From assembly GCA_030529135.1 (NCBI GenBank), contig JAUMXO010000001.1, forward strand, positions 79,335 to 115,425: a stretch of 36,091 nt of DNA, in the 5' to 3' direction. This stretch comes from Candidatus Saccharimonadota bacterium. GTDB taxonomy: Bacteria; Patescibacteriota; Saccharimonadia; Saccharimonadales; Saccharimonadaceae. Within the stretch, counting starts at the first letter, position 1; each line of letters starts with the position of its first letter. Under the pieces are notes generated by a model. That model made no database searches. It was not told the DNA's origin and was given only the letters and a program-made list of their open reading frames with translations. Below are positions 13,522 to 21,034 of the stretch, piece after piece. Made by a program: the position numbers and the translations under genes.

Positions 13522-15273
13522 ATGAAATCATCAGTAGATCTTGAATCGATGCGTCATACTTTGAGCCACGTGCTTGCAGCCGCCGTACAAGAATTGTACA
13601 AAGATGCCAAATTTGGTATCGGCCCAGCTGTAGACGATGGTTTTTATTACGATATTGACTTTAGTAAAGCCAAGGTTACAGATCAAGATCTCGCCAAAAT
13701 CGAAAAAAGAATGCACGAAATCGTAGCCAAGAATTTGCCTATGGAGAAGCGCCTGTCTACCAAAACCGAAGCACTCGATTGGGCCAGAGACAACAAACAA
13801 GATTACAAGATTGAACTAATTGAGGAATTGCCAGAGAAGGAGGAGATCAGTTTTTATGACCTAGGTGATATTTTTACCGATCTCTGCAAAGGCCCGCACG
13901 TCAAAAACACCAACGACATCGGCGCCTTCAAACTTACTCGCATCGCTGGTGCTTACTGGCGTGGCGACGAGAAACGTAATATGCTTACTCGCATCTATGG
14001 TGTAGCTTTCCCGACCGAAGAAGAGCTAAATGATTATCTGAAGCGCCAGGAAGAGGCCAAAGAACGCGATCACCGCAAGTTAGGCAAAGAGCTGGATTTG
14101 TTCTGTTTCTCAGATTTGGTTGGCGCTGGACTTCCGCTCTTCACTCCGCGTGGCACTGAACTAAGGGAATTAATGGCTAATTACTCATTAAGCCTAAGAG
14201 GTAGGGAAGGATTCAAGAAAGTTTGGACTCCGCACATCACCAAGACCGACCTCTACAAGACTTCAGGCCACTATGCTAAATTCGGCGACGAGCTCTTTAT
14301 GGTTCACTCTCAGGTTAATGGCGAAGATTTTGCCATGAAACCAATGAACTGTCCTCACCATGCTCAGATTTTTGCCTCTCGGCCACGCACTTACAAAGAG
14401 ATGCCAGTTCGCTATATGGAGGCTACTACCGACTACCGCGATGAAAAGACCGGCGAGCTCGGTGGGCTTTCTCGTGTTCGCTCACTTACTCAGGATGATA
14501 GTCACGTCTTCTGTATGAATTCCCAGATCAAAGATGAAGTCAAGCGTTTAGTTGCTATCGTCAAAGAGCTTTATACTACCATGGGCATGCAAAAACTCCG
14601 CGCCCGTTTGAGTTATCGCTCCGACGAAGATAAATATCTCGGCGACAAGAAGCTCTGGGAGATGGCTCAGGACCAAATCAAGCAAGCTGCGATCGACAAT
14701 GGTCTTGATTTCTTCGAGCAAGAGGGGGAGGCTGCCTTCTATGGTCCAAAAATCGACTTTATGGCTGAGGACGCTATCGGCCGCGAGCATCAGCTAGCTA
14801 CTATTCAGTTAGATTTCGTTCAACCAGAGCGCTTTGGGCTAGAATTTGTCAACAAAGAAGGGAAGAAAGAACGCCCAGTAATGATTCACCACGCTACGCT
14901 TGGTTCCATCGAGCGATTCCTGTCGGTATTTATCGAACACACTGGTGGCTGGTTCCCATTCTGGTGTGCTCCTGAGCAGGTCCGCGTCCTGACTATTAAT
15001 GATAAGATTGGCGACTACGTAGCCAAAATTACCGGTATTTTAGATGAGGTCATATTAGACAAACCACTTAAATATAACGAACTAAGATACACCATAGATG
15101 AATCCGCTGACTCTCTAGGCAAGAAGATCAAGCGCGCTACTGACATGAAAATCCCAGCGATATTAATCGTCGGTCCGAAGGACGCAGAGGCCGGAGAAGT
15201 CTCCGTCCGTCTCCGCGACAAAGAAGAAAAGGTCAAACTCACCAAGCTCGCTAGCTACCTGAAGGCCTTATGA
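13522..15273 (+). CDS. thrS: Threonyl-tRNA synthetase lacking the N-terminal TGS domain
   Basis: Class II synthetase for tRNA-Thr, 583 aa against ~640 in E. coli. The protein begins directly in the editing domain: HTLSHVLAAAVQEL (HxxxH) and DLCKGPHV (CxxxH) are the editing-site metal/water ligands. The missing part is the TGS (N1) domain. The catalytic core has NCPHHAQIF and HHATLGSIERF, which carry the zinc and motif 3 residues, and the motif 2 region YRDEKTGELGGLSRVR. The C-terminal ~95 residues are the anticodon-binding domain (VRVLTINDKIGDYV...ILIVGPKDAEAGEVSVR). It is the first gene of a five-gene operon and overlaps miaA by ATGA. Confidence 0.96.
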   Translation: MKSSVDLESMRHTLSHVLAAAVQELYKDAKFGIGPAVDDGFYYDIDFSKAKVTDQDLAKIEKRMHEIVAKNLPMEKRLSTKTEALDWARDNKQDYKIELIEELPEKEEISFYDLGDIFTDLCKGPHVKNTNDIGAFKLTRIAGAYWRGDEKRNMLTRIYGVAFPTEEELNDYLKRQEEAKERDHRKLGKELDLFCFSDLVGAGLPLFTPRGTELRELMANYSLSLRGREGFKKVWTPHITKTDLYKTSGHYAKFGDELFMVHSQVNGEDFAMKPMNCPHHAQIFASRPRTYKEMPVRYMEATTDYRDEKTGELGGLSRVRSLTQDDSHVFCMNSQIKDEVKRLVAIVKELYTTMGMQKLRARLSYRSDEDKYLGDKKLWEMAQDQIKQAAIDNGLDFFEQEGEAAFYGPKIDFMAEDAIGREHQLATIQLDFVQPERFGLEFVNKEGKKERPVMIHHATLGSIERFLSVFIEHTGGWFPFWCAPEQVRVLTINDKIGDYVAKITGILDEVILDKPLKYNELRYTIDESADSLGKKIKRATDMKIPAILIVGPKDAEAGEVSVRLRDKEEKVKLTKLASYLKAL

Positions 15274-16022
15274 ACCTAACAACTTTGATTATTCTAGGTC
15301 CTACAGGCTCTGGCAAGACTGGTGTATCTATCGAGCTAGCCAAAAAGCTCGGTGGCGAAATCATCTCGGCCGATTCTCGTGCCATTTATAAAGGCATGGA
15401 TATCGGTACCGCCAAGCCATCAAAAGAAGAGAGGCAGGGTATTGCTCATTTTGGTCTAGATTTGGTAGAGCCCGGCGAAAGATTTACGGTGGCCGATTGG
15501 AAAGCTTATGCTGAGGTCAAAATCAAAGAAATCAAAGGCCGCGGCCATTTGCCGATTATTGTTGGCGGCACGGGGCTTTACATTGACGCGCTTGTCTACG
15601 ACTATCACTTCAAAGGCCCGACTGGACAAAAAATCGGCGACTTTGAACAAAAAAGTTGTTCAGATAGAACAGAGATAAAAGGAGTATATAACATTATCGG
15701 CATCAAATGGAAACCAGAGGAGTTAAGAGAGAGGCTAAAAAAACGTATTGATCAGATGTTCTCACCAGAATTATACAGTGAAGTTAAAAAACTTGTTCAA
15801 AAATACGGTTGGGGTAGCGGCGCCATGAAAAGTGATATATATGAATATGCATATAAATATTTGCAAGGCGAGCTAACTTTAGAGCAAGCTAAAGAGCAAT
15901 GTTTTTATGAAGACTGGCATCTAGCTAAACGCCAGCTCACCTGGTTTAAAAGAAACCCTAACATTATTTGGCTTCCACTTGAACAAATTGAAGAATTTGT
16001 GGTAGAATTATATACAGAATGA
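15270..16022 (+). CDS. miaA: tRNA dimethylallyltransferase, shortened
   Basis: Adds the isopentenyl group to A37 of tRNAs reading UNN codons. LGPTGSGKTGVSIELAKKL is the P-loop, GGEIISADSRAIYKGMDIG and GTAKPSKEE are the tRNA/substrate motifs, PIIVGGTGLYIDALVYDY follows, and KRQLTWFKRNPNIIW is the C-terminal signature. At 250 aa it is ~60 shorter than typical. The loss falls after YDYHF, where most MiaA proteins have the helical insertion domain with the DPxxAxxxHPxDxxRxxRALE block. The active-site motifs remain, so function is likely. Overlaps join it to thrS (ATGA) and the next gene (ATGA). Confidence 0.93.
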   Translation: MNLTTLIILGPTGSGKTGVSIELAKKLGGEIISADSRAIYKGMDIGTAKPSKEERQGIAHFGLDLVEPGERFTVADWKAYAEVKIKEIKGRGHLPIIVGGTGLYIDALVYDYHFKGPTGQKIGDFEQKSCSDRTEIKGVYNIIGIKWKPEELRERLKKRIDQMFSPELYSEVKKLVQKYGWGSGAMKSDIYEYAYKYLQGELTLEQAKEQCFYEDWHLAKRQLTWFKRNPNIIWLPLEQIEEFVVELYTE

Positions 16023-16630
16023 GTAAGGAAAATAGTGCGCCAATAGAAAAATTATTTGGTTCCAAAACTAGAGCCAAACTCTTGCAGTTATTCTTTAGTA
16101 ATCCGACTAAATCTTTTTATATTCGCGAGATGACCAGAGTGATAGATGAACAGATTAACTCAGTCAGGCGTGAGCTAGGAAACCTCGAAAGTATTGGTGT
16201 AATTAAAAATGAATCTTTTGACAATAAAGTTTATTATTCAGCCAATAGTAAACACCCATTCTATCGTCCTATGGTTGAAATTTTTTCGAAAAAAATTGAT
16301 ACAACTCGTGATCATGATATCAAAGAAAGCACCTGGACTGAATATTGCCGTCCAGTCCAAAAGTATCTTGTCGGTCTGATTGTCACCAATCGGTTGCCTG
16401 GCCAAGATGGCCTAGATCTCCTAATCATCGGGAACGACCGCACCAAGAAACTCACCCGTTGGGCTGAGGTAGTAGAGAAGAAACAGGGTAAAATGATTAA
16501 TTATGCCATCATGTCGCCAGAAGATTTTGCCTACAGAAAAAGTGTACACGATCGTTTCATCGAAGACGTTTTAGAAATGGAAATCACCGAAATTATCGAC
16601 CCAGATAATATTATTAAAGATAAAAAATAG
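16019..16630 (+). CDS. Winged-helix DNA-binding protein with C-terminal nucleotidyltransferase-like region
   Basis: 203 residues. Residues ~10-80 form a winged helix: SKTRAKLLQLFFSNP, FYIREMTRVIDEQINSVRRE (recognition helix) and LGNLESIGVIKNE. The C-terminal half (~115-195) has hydrophobic strands LVGLIVTNR and DGLDLLIIGN like the core of MNT-type nucleotidyltransferases, but the catalytic GSxxxG...DxD pattern is missing. This suggests a non-catalytic sensor or regulatory fold. Such two-part proteins are common in candidate-phylum genomes without known targets. Placement between miaA and an MBL-like gene suggests it could regulate its own operon, which is inference. Confidence 0.65.
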   Translation: MSKENSAPIEKLFGSKTRAKLLQLFFSNPTKSFYIREMTRVIDEQINSVRRELGNLESIGVIKNESFDNKVYYSANSKHPFYRPMVEIFSKKIDTTRDHDIKESTWTEYCRPVQKYLVGLIVTNRLPGQDGLDLLIIGNDRTKKLTRWAEVVEKKQGKMINYAIMSPEDFAYRKSVHDRFIEDVLEMEITEIIDPDNIIKDKK

Positions 16631-16638
16631 GAGGAAAG

Positions 16639-17085
16639 ATGTTCGAACTAGAGAGTAAAAATCAAGACCAAATCTCTGTTATTACGAAAAAAACTGCTAT
16701 CAACTTTAACGTCGCCGAAGCAACAATCGATGCCAATTTACCAGTAGGAAAAATTACCGGGCCAGGTGAATTTGAAATTGGCGACGCTACCATTAGAGGA
16801 ATTGCCACCGAATCTGGTAGAACTATCTATGATGTCGAAGTCGGCGGCGTTCATATTGGTATTATTGGCGACATCGAAGAGAATCTTGACGATTTAGTTG
16901 CTGACGTTCTTTGTACTTCATCAGTTCGCGCTGTGCGTGAATTAGAACCAAAATTAATCATCGCCATGGGTAATGTTGACGGCATGGTTACGGATTTAAA
17001 ACTTACCGCTAGGACCGAAAAGAAACTCAAGGTAAAATCTCTAGATTCGTTGCCGGCCACTAAAGAAGTGGTGGTTTTGTCGTAA
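16639..17085 (+). CDS. Short metallo-beta-lactamase-fold-like protein without metal ligands
   Basis: 148 residues. TGPGEFEIGDATIRGIATES resembles the GPGEYEv..i.Gi stretch of UlaG-like MBL-fold proteins found in candidate-phylum bacteria. Alternating beta strands (VGGVHIGIIGDI, PKLIIAMGNV) fit the fold. The HxHxDH motif and the later His/Asp ligands are absent, and the length is about half of an active MBL hydrolase. It is therefore probably non-enzymatic or a degenerate relative. AGGAGGAAAG precedes the ATG. The stop overlaps the next start (TAATG). Confidence 0.5.
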   Translation: MFELESKNQDQISVITKKTAINFNVAEATIDANLPVGKITGPGEFEIGDATIRGIATESGRTIYDVEVGGVHIGIIGDIEENLDDLVADVLCTSSVRAVRELEPKLIIAMGNVDGMVTDLKLTARTEKKLKVKSLDSLPATKEVVVLS

Positions 17086-17732
17086 TGAATTCCGATCCAC
17101 TCAGGATTGTCATAGTACTCATTATCGCTGTTTTTTCGGTGATTTTACATGAACTTGCACATGGTGTAGCAGCATATTGGCTTGGTGATAGGACCGCCAA
17201 AGACGCCGGCCGGCTTACGCTTAATCCACTTAAACATATAGATCCTTTTATGTCTATCTTAGTCCCAGTAATATTATATATTATGAAGGCGCCAGTCTTT
17301 GGCGGCGCTAAACCCGTGCCAGTAAATTACCGCAATCTTAAAGGAAGGGAATGGGGTATGGCACTCGTAGCCATTGCTGGCCCGCTAACTAATTTCCTTA
17401 TCGCACTCATTGCTTTTTTGATTGGGTATTTTTCTGGCGCTTTGCGGCATGACCCTACCGGTGTCTCATATTTTATTTTTGCAGAATTAGTCTATCTTAA
17501 TCTTGGTTTTATGCTTTTCAATCTTATTCCAATCCCACCACTTGATGGTTCCAGGGTGTTATATGCTATCGCTCCGGACTCAGTTCGCGAAATTATGAAT
17601 AAAATGGAAGTTTATGGCTTTATTATCGTATATGCTCTCATCTTGATTTTCGGCAACGTTTTCTCCAGCCTTATGCTCAATGGCATGGAGGGAATTATCA
17701 ATTTCTTCTATCTTCTAGTAGGGCAACAGTGA
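17085..17732 (+). CDS. Site-2 protease family (M50) membrane metalloprotease
   Basis: 215 residues, four or five membrane segments. HELAHGVAAYWLGD carries the HExxH zinc motif in the first membrane helix. NPLKHIDP, GGAKPVPVNYRNLKG and GPLTNFLIALIAF are conserved family stretches, and NLIPIPPLDGSRVL is the (N/L)xPxxxLDG motif with the third zinc ligand Asp. The compact form lacks a PDZ domain, so it is closer to the small YwhC/SpoIVFB-type proteins than to RseP. Its substrate is unknown; such proteases cut membrane-tethered factors. It is the last gene of the thrS operon. A downstream promoter -10 overlaps its stop codon. Confidence 0.9.
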   Translation: MNSDPLRIVIVLIIAVFSVILHELAHGVAAYWLGDRTAKDAGRLTLNPLKHIDPFMSILVPVILYIMKAPVFGGAKPVPVNYRNLKGREWGMALVAIAGPLTNFLIALIAFLIGYFSGALRHDPTGVSYFIFAELVYLNLGFMLFNLIPIPPLDGSRVLYAIAPDSVREIMNKMEVYGFIIVYALILIFGNVFSSLMLNGMEGIINFFYLLVGQQ

Positions 17733-17790
17733 TATAATTACAATAGCGCACTAGAATTAGATTACTACTATCGCACTTCTGTGATATAAT
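17733..17790 (+). promoter_or_regulatory. Tandem TGATATAAT promoters
   Basis: Two TGATATAATTA elements lie 52 bp apart (-10 hexamers 17733-17738 and 17785-17790), both with the TGA extension. The first overlaps the stop codon of the M50 gene. The second predicts a start at 17797, the first base of a long-range stem (see the structured RNA feature). Confidence 0.65.
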
Positions 17791-17796
17791 TAAGTT

Positions 17797-17927
17797 AAGC
17801 CTTACTGGCGGCATGATTTTCCTGAATAATCATGTTTAAGGGATTTCGTGGCAATAGACCGTGGTCTATTCGCATAAGATTTTACCCACCTTGTATATAT
17901 TACGGGGAAAACAGGTCAGTAGGGCTT
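17797..17927 (+). ncRNA. Structured leader RNA or candidate riboswitch/ncRNA
   Basis: AAGCCTTACTG (17797-17807) pairs over 11 bp (one U-G) with CAGTAGGGCTT (17917-17927), enclosing 109 nt. Inside are two clean hairpins: CATGATT/AATCATG (17812-17818, 17828-17834) and AATAGAC/GTCTATT (17853-17859, 17864-17870, loop CGTG). The stem begins exactly at the predicted transcription start. The RNA ends 21 nt before the ATG of the Nudix/RNase HI gene. I cannot match it to a known riboswitch, 6S or SRP RNA. A short CCACC/GGTGG match (17886-17890, 17942-17946) could mask the translation start region. Confidence 0.5.
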
Positions 17928-17948
17928 TTAAGATTAAAATGGGTGGAT

Positions 17949-18791
17949 ATGAAACAAAGAATTCGCGTAACTGCTATCATCAGAGACGGTGACAAGATCT
18001 TAGTTTTGAAGCGTAACCGGGGCCGCGCTGAAGCGCCGGTTTTTTGGGAGCTTCCTACTGGCAAAATTCAATTTGGCGAACAGCCCGAAGAAGCCATCAA
18101 CCATATACTCATGGAATATACGGGGCTTACTGTTACTTCTATCAGATTAAAAGACGTGATTACTTTTACCGCTCTAGAGGGCGCCAGTCGTCTTTACAAT
18201 CTTTATGTCGTGTATGAAATTTCTGTATCTGGTAAACTTGATCCAAAAATTCGCTATTCGGCCTATAAATATGTTTCAGATTTTAATAATGCAGGCATTC
18301 ATTTAGATAGTGCCACCGCTGCTGTGCTTGAGATAGAAAATGGCGGAGTTCTTAGTAGTCACTCATCTTATCGTGACACAGCTTCTTCTAGTGTAATTTT
18401 TGTAGACGGAGCTAGTCGCGGTAATCCTGGTCCATCTGGCATCGGATATTGCGTTAAAGATTCATCAGGGAAGATTATTAAAAAAGGTGGAGAATTTATC
18501 GGATTCACTACCTCAAGAAGCGCTGAATATTTCGCTATGAAAAAAGGTATAGAAATTGCTATATCTTTCGGCTTTAAAACTGCCAGGTTCATCTCTGATA
18601 GCTTGATGGTGGTAAATCAGTTAAATGGCGTTATGAAGCCTAAAAATCAAGACATTATTCCTATTTATAACTCTATCCAAGAGCTTCTTCAAAATTTCGA
18701 GTCAGTCTCTTTTATGCATGTACCACGTGAAGAGAATACATTAGCGGATGCAGAGGCTAACCACGCCATAGACAACATTTTGAAGTCATGA
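17949..18791 (+). CDS. Nudix-like domain fused to RNase HI
   Basis: 280 residues from the ATG at 17949. The frame is open further up, but that stretch is the structured leader. Residues ~1-130 are Nudix-like (RVTAIIRDGDKILVLKR, FWELPTGKIQFGEQPEEA). The box ends HILMEYTGL where REUxEExGU is expected, so key metal-binding residues are changed and catalysis is doubtful. Residues ~148-280 are RNase HI with all four acidic residues in place: FVDGASRGNPGPSG (Asp), SAEYFAMKKGIE (Glu), ISDSLMVVNQLNG (Asp) and HVPREENTLADAEAN (final Asp). It should cleave RNA in RNA-DNA hybrids. The weak SD (GGGTGG) lies next to the leader RNA. The rnpB promoter overlaps its stop codon. Confidence 0.85.
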   Translation: MKQRIRVTAIIRDGDKILVLKRNRGRAEAPVFWELPTGKIQFGEQPEEAINHILMEYTGLTVTSIRLKDVITFTALEGASRLYNLYVVYEISVSGKLDPKIRYSAYKYVSDFNNAGIHLDSATAAVLEIENGGVLSSHSSYRDTASSSVIFVDGASRGNPGPSGIGYCVKDSSGKIIKKGGEFIGFTTSRSAEYFAMKKGIEIAISFGFKTARFISDSLMVVNQLNGVMKPKNQDIIPIYNSIQELLQNFESVSFMHVPREENTLADAEANHAIDNILKS

Positions 18792-18797
18792 TATAAT
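18792..18797 (+). promoter_or_regulatory. Extended -10 promoter of rnpB
   Basis: CATGATATAAT gives TGA plus TATAAT, with the start predicted 7 nt later at the first base of RNase P RNA. The TGA is also the stop codon of the upstream gene. Confidence 0.75.
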
Positions 18798-18803
18798 CAC
18801 GAT

Positions 18804-19144
18804 GAGCCTGAAAGATGGCCGCCTGGTTTTCAGGAGGAAAGTCCGGGCAACAGAGAGCATGGTAGTCGCTAACAGCGACCGTCCGTAAGGATAGGGAAAG
18901 TACCACAGAAACTAAACTGCCCACCGATTATCAAGGGCGATGGTGAAAAGAGTGAGGTAAGAGCTCACGGTATACTATAGCGATGTAGTATAGAGGCAAA
19001 CCCTACTTGTTGCAAGGAGTACTATCAACCTCTGCTCGAGGATGTACGCTTACCGCTTGAGCATTATAGCAATGTAATGTCTAGATAGATGGTCATCAAC
19101 TATATATTATATATAGTTACAGAACCCGGCTTATAGAAGGCTCG
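18804..19144 (+). ncRNA. rnpB: RNase P RNA, bacterial type A
   Basis: Catalytic RNA that matures tRNA 5' ends. P1 is GAGCCT at the start with AGGCTC at the end. The universally conserved GAGGAAAGTCCGGGC lies near 18834-18848, and ACAGAACCCGGCTTATAG (19119-19136) is the conserved 3' block. The internal stretch GGCAAACCC...GCAAGG corresponds to the P15-L15 region that pairs with the tRNA CCA end, with GGC where E. coli has GGU. The length of ~341 nt is usual for type A. It has its own extended -10 and terminator. Confidence 0.95.
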
Positions 19145-19150
19145 ATTATT

Positions 19151-19178
19151 AAAAAACCACCCGAGAGGGTGGCTTTTT
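19151..19178 (+). terminator. rnpB terminator (copy 1 of a duplicated terminator)
   Basis: CCACCC, GAGA, GGGTGG flanked by an A-run before and CTTTTTG after. A 30-nt identical copy lies at 20154-20183, so the pair flank the XRE/DUF4097 gene. Confidence 0.9.
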
Positions 19179-19254
19179 GATCTTTTTTATCTCTGTTGCT
19201 ACGGAAAGTAGCCATAAAATTTAAAAATGTAAACGAGAATTGCTGGTAAAGGCG

Positions 19255-19260
19255 TATAAT
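19255..19260 (+). promoter_or_regulatory. -10 of the XRE/DUF4097 regulator gene
   Basis: TATAAT 42 nt before the ATG. The leader carries AAGGAG. GCTAC/GTAGC forms a small hairpin upstream (19197-19211). Confidence 0.5.
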
Positions 19261-19302
19261 AATAGGTAAAATAGCCTTGTAATTAAAAAATAAGGAGAAA
19301 CT

Positions 19303-20136
19303 ATGTTGTTTAATGACAAGCTCAAAAAAATAAGAGGAGAATATAATTTAACTCAAGAAGAGTTAGCTGAAAAATTAGATGTTTCTAGGCAGGCAATTAC
19401 AAAATGGGAAAGTGGAGAAGGGATGCCAGACGTTGAAAATCTCAAACAGCTCGCAATTCTCTTTAATACCACCCTAGACGAACTCATTATGGAAGATAAA
19501 AAAGTTTTAATTCCAGAGAAACGTTATAAATATATAGAAGAGATGGAAATTGACCATTCTAAGCATTTTGATGTTAAGCTAAATAAAATCGGAGCAATCT
19601 CTATTTTTAAAAATTCAGAAGAAAAAGTAAAATTAGAAATTTTATCTGATACTGCCAAACCAGAAGAATCGCTTAAAATCAAATTTGATAACCGGTATGA
19701 CCGTATGGATATAGAAGTTAAGAACAAGCAGCCTGCGATGGACGTGGCTCTAAATCTTTATTTACCAGAAAAATATATCGATGAGATTGAATTAGCTTCT
19801 GATTCTCGCACTATAAATATTACAGATCTAGACATTAAAAAAATAGAATACGATGGCGATCTCAAATATTTAAACGTAAAAGGGGAAGTAAAAGGTAAAA
19901 TTATCCTTAATACTACTAAGTGCGATATTGAAGCTAACTACGATAAATTTGACGGAGCGCTAGAGGTGAACACCATTAACTCCACCGCAAGAGTAACCAT
20001 ACCAATGGGTACTACCTATCAAACTGTCTTGAAGGGTATCAAAAATCATTTTGTAGATGCTATAAACACCGCAAATTCTAACAACGTCATTGAGCTAAAT
20101 GGCATCGGGAGTAAGCTCATTGTTATAGAAAAATAA
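19303..20136 (+). CDS. XRE-family regulator with C-terminal DUF4097-like domain
   Basis: 277 residues. Residues ~5-60 are a Cro/C1-type helix-turn-helix (IRGEYNLTQEELAEKLDVS, RQAITKWESGEGMPD). After a linker at ~65-90, the C-terminal ~190 residues are repeating short beta strands (INITDLDIKKIEYDGDLKYL, LNVKGEVKGKIILNT), the DUF4097-type beta-helix. This architecture is familiar from Firmicutes transcription factors that sense an unknown signal. It has its own promoter and ribosome-binding site, and identical terminators lie on both sides. It is richer in AAA/ATA codons than neighbouring genes. Transfer is possible but not shown. Confidence 0.8.
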   Translation: MLFNDKLKKIRGEYNLTQEELAEKLDVSRQAITKWESGEGMPDVENLKQLAILFNTTLDELIMEDKKVLIPEKRYKYIEEMEIDHSKHFDVKLNKIGAISIFKNSEEKVKLEILSDTAKPEESLKIKFDNRYDRMDIEVKNKQPAMDVALNLYLPEKYIDEIELASDSRTINITDLDIKKIEYDGDLKYLNVKGEVKGKIILNTTKCDIEANYDKFDGALEVNTINSTARVTIPMGTTYQTVLKGIKNHFVDAINTANSNNVIELNGIGSKLIVIEK

Positions 20137-20153
20137 TTTATTCGGCTTTAATC

Positions 20154-20183
20154 AAAAAACCACCCGAGAGGGTGGCTTTTTGA
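20154..20183. terminator. Bidirectional terminator (copy 2)
   Basis: The same hairpin and flanks as at 19151-19180. A-run and T-run on opposite sides allow it to end both the regulator gene and the convergent ribosomal-protein operon, whose last stop is at 20191. Confidence 0.85.
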
Positions 20184-20190
20184 GTATTCT

Positions 20191-20406
20191 TTAAGCTTTT
20201 TTAGCATCCTTTGGACTGGTGATTAGTCCCTTCTTCTTAAGGGTTCTTAAAGCTGAGGCAGAAACGTTACATTTTACCTTCTGACCATTAATAATAATGG
20301 TGCGTTTAGATACGTTTGGCTTAAAGACTTTGCGTGTATGTCTCTGAGAGAAGGACACATTGTGACCATACATCTTGCCTTTACCTGAAATTTCACAAAT
20401 CGCCAT
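20191..20406 (-). CDS. rpmB: 50S ribosomal protein L28
   Basis: 71 residues beginning MAICEISGKGKMYGHNVSFS, the L28 start (C..tGk....GN..SHs), then RKVFKPNVSKRTI and the VSASALRTLKKKG helix. It sits one nucleotide after rplT (TAAAATG), as the last gene of the infC operon. In many bacteria rpmB is paired with rpmG or stands alone, so this placement is a lineage trait worth noting. Its ribosome-binding site, GGAG, lies inside the end of rplT. Confidence 0.92.
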   Translation of the reverse strand: MAICEISGKGKMYGHNVSFSQRHTRKVFKPNVSKRTIIINGQKVKCNVSASALRTLKKKGLITSPKDAKKA

Positions 20407-20407
20407 T

Positions 20408-20755
20408 TTATTTCTCCTTCACTGCGTTAACAATTGCTTTGAATGCGTCTGGGTTGTTTACGGCGAGATCAGATAGAATCTTGCGATCTACGGTAATGTT
20501 TTTGGCTTTCATGCCAGCAATTAGCTGGGAATAGGAAATACCATTTTCTCTAGAAGCGTTGTTGATTCTAGTAATCCAAAGAGCACGTAAATCGCGTTTT
20601 TTATTGCGACGATCTCTATAACTGTAACGGAGAGCTTTAATTACACCCTGCTTACCCAAACGGAAACTACGAGTGCGATAATGTTGCATCCCGCGAGCGC
20701 TGTTCAAAATTTTCTTATGTTTAGCATGTGCTGCTACACCTCTTTTTACTCTCAT
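20408..20755 (-). CDS. rplT: 50S ribosomal protein L20
   Basis: 115 residues, typical length. MRVKRGVAAHAKHKKILN is the L20 start. The rest shows family features: YRTRSFRLGKQGVIKALRYS, YRDRRNKKRDLRALWITRIN, and the C-terminal NNPDAFKAIV helix. L20 nucleates 23S rRNA assembly and in E. coli and Bacillus represses this operon by binding its own mRNA. No obvious rRNA-like mimic was identified here. It is one nucleotide after rpmI. Confidence 0.97.
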   Translation of the reverse strand: MRVKRGVAAHAKHKKILNSARGMQHYRTRSFRLGKQGVIKALRYSYRDRRNKKRDLRALWITRINNASRENGISYSQLIAGMKAKNITVDRKILSDLAVNNPDAFKAIVNAVKEK

Positions 20756-20756
20756 A

Positions 20757-20951
20757 CTAAACTCCTAATGCTGTCTTAATGTTTTTCTTGATTTTGCCAC
20801 TTACTACCGCATCAGTTTTCATGTTGCGTTTCCTGGCTTTAGATTTTTTGGCTAATATATGATTGCCAAATGCCCGTTCTCGGACAATTTTGCCAGAGCC
20901 GGTAATCTTCACTCGCTTGGCAGTACCCTTATGCGTCTTTAATTTCGGCAT
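20757..20951 (-). CDS. rpmI: 50S ribosomal protein L35
   Basis: 64 residues: MPKLKTHKGTAKRVKITGSG, then KIVRERAFGNHIL and AKKSKARKRNM, the whole L35 signature. Standard length, highly basic. It lies between infC (83 nt gap) and rplT (1 nt). Confidence 0.97.
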   Translation of the reverse strand: MPKLKTHKGTAKRVKITGSGKIVRERAFGNHILAKKSKARKRNMKTDAVVSGKIKKNIKTALGV

Positions 20952-21034
20952 AATGTATTCCTTTCGTTTAAGTTGATATTAAGGGGAACTGGAATCCCGA
21001 AAAGTACGTATCAGTAGCCTAAGGGAAGTAGGAA

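Noticed and set aside
13307-13531. Minus-strand ORF of 74 codons upstream of thrS
   Set aside because: No ribosome-binding site or recognisable product. It runs through a terminator hairpin and the thrS promoter.
17832-17948. 39-codon N-terminal extension of the Nudix/RNase HI gene
   Set aside because: The stretch coincides with the structured leader. The Nudix fold starts right after the ATG at 17949.
18980-19010. GGC instead of GGU in the rnpB P15 loop that contacts the tRNA CCA end
   Set aside because: I believe GGCAAACCC variants occur in other bacteria, so I do not treat it as unusual without an alignment.
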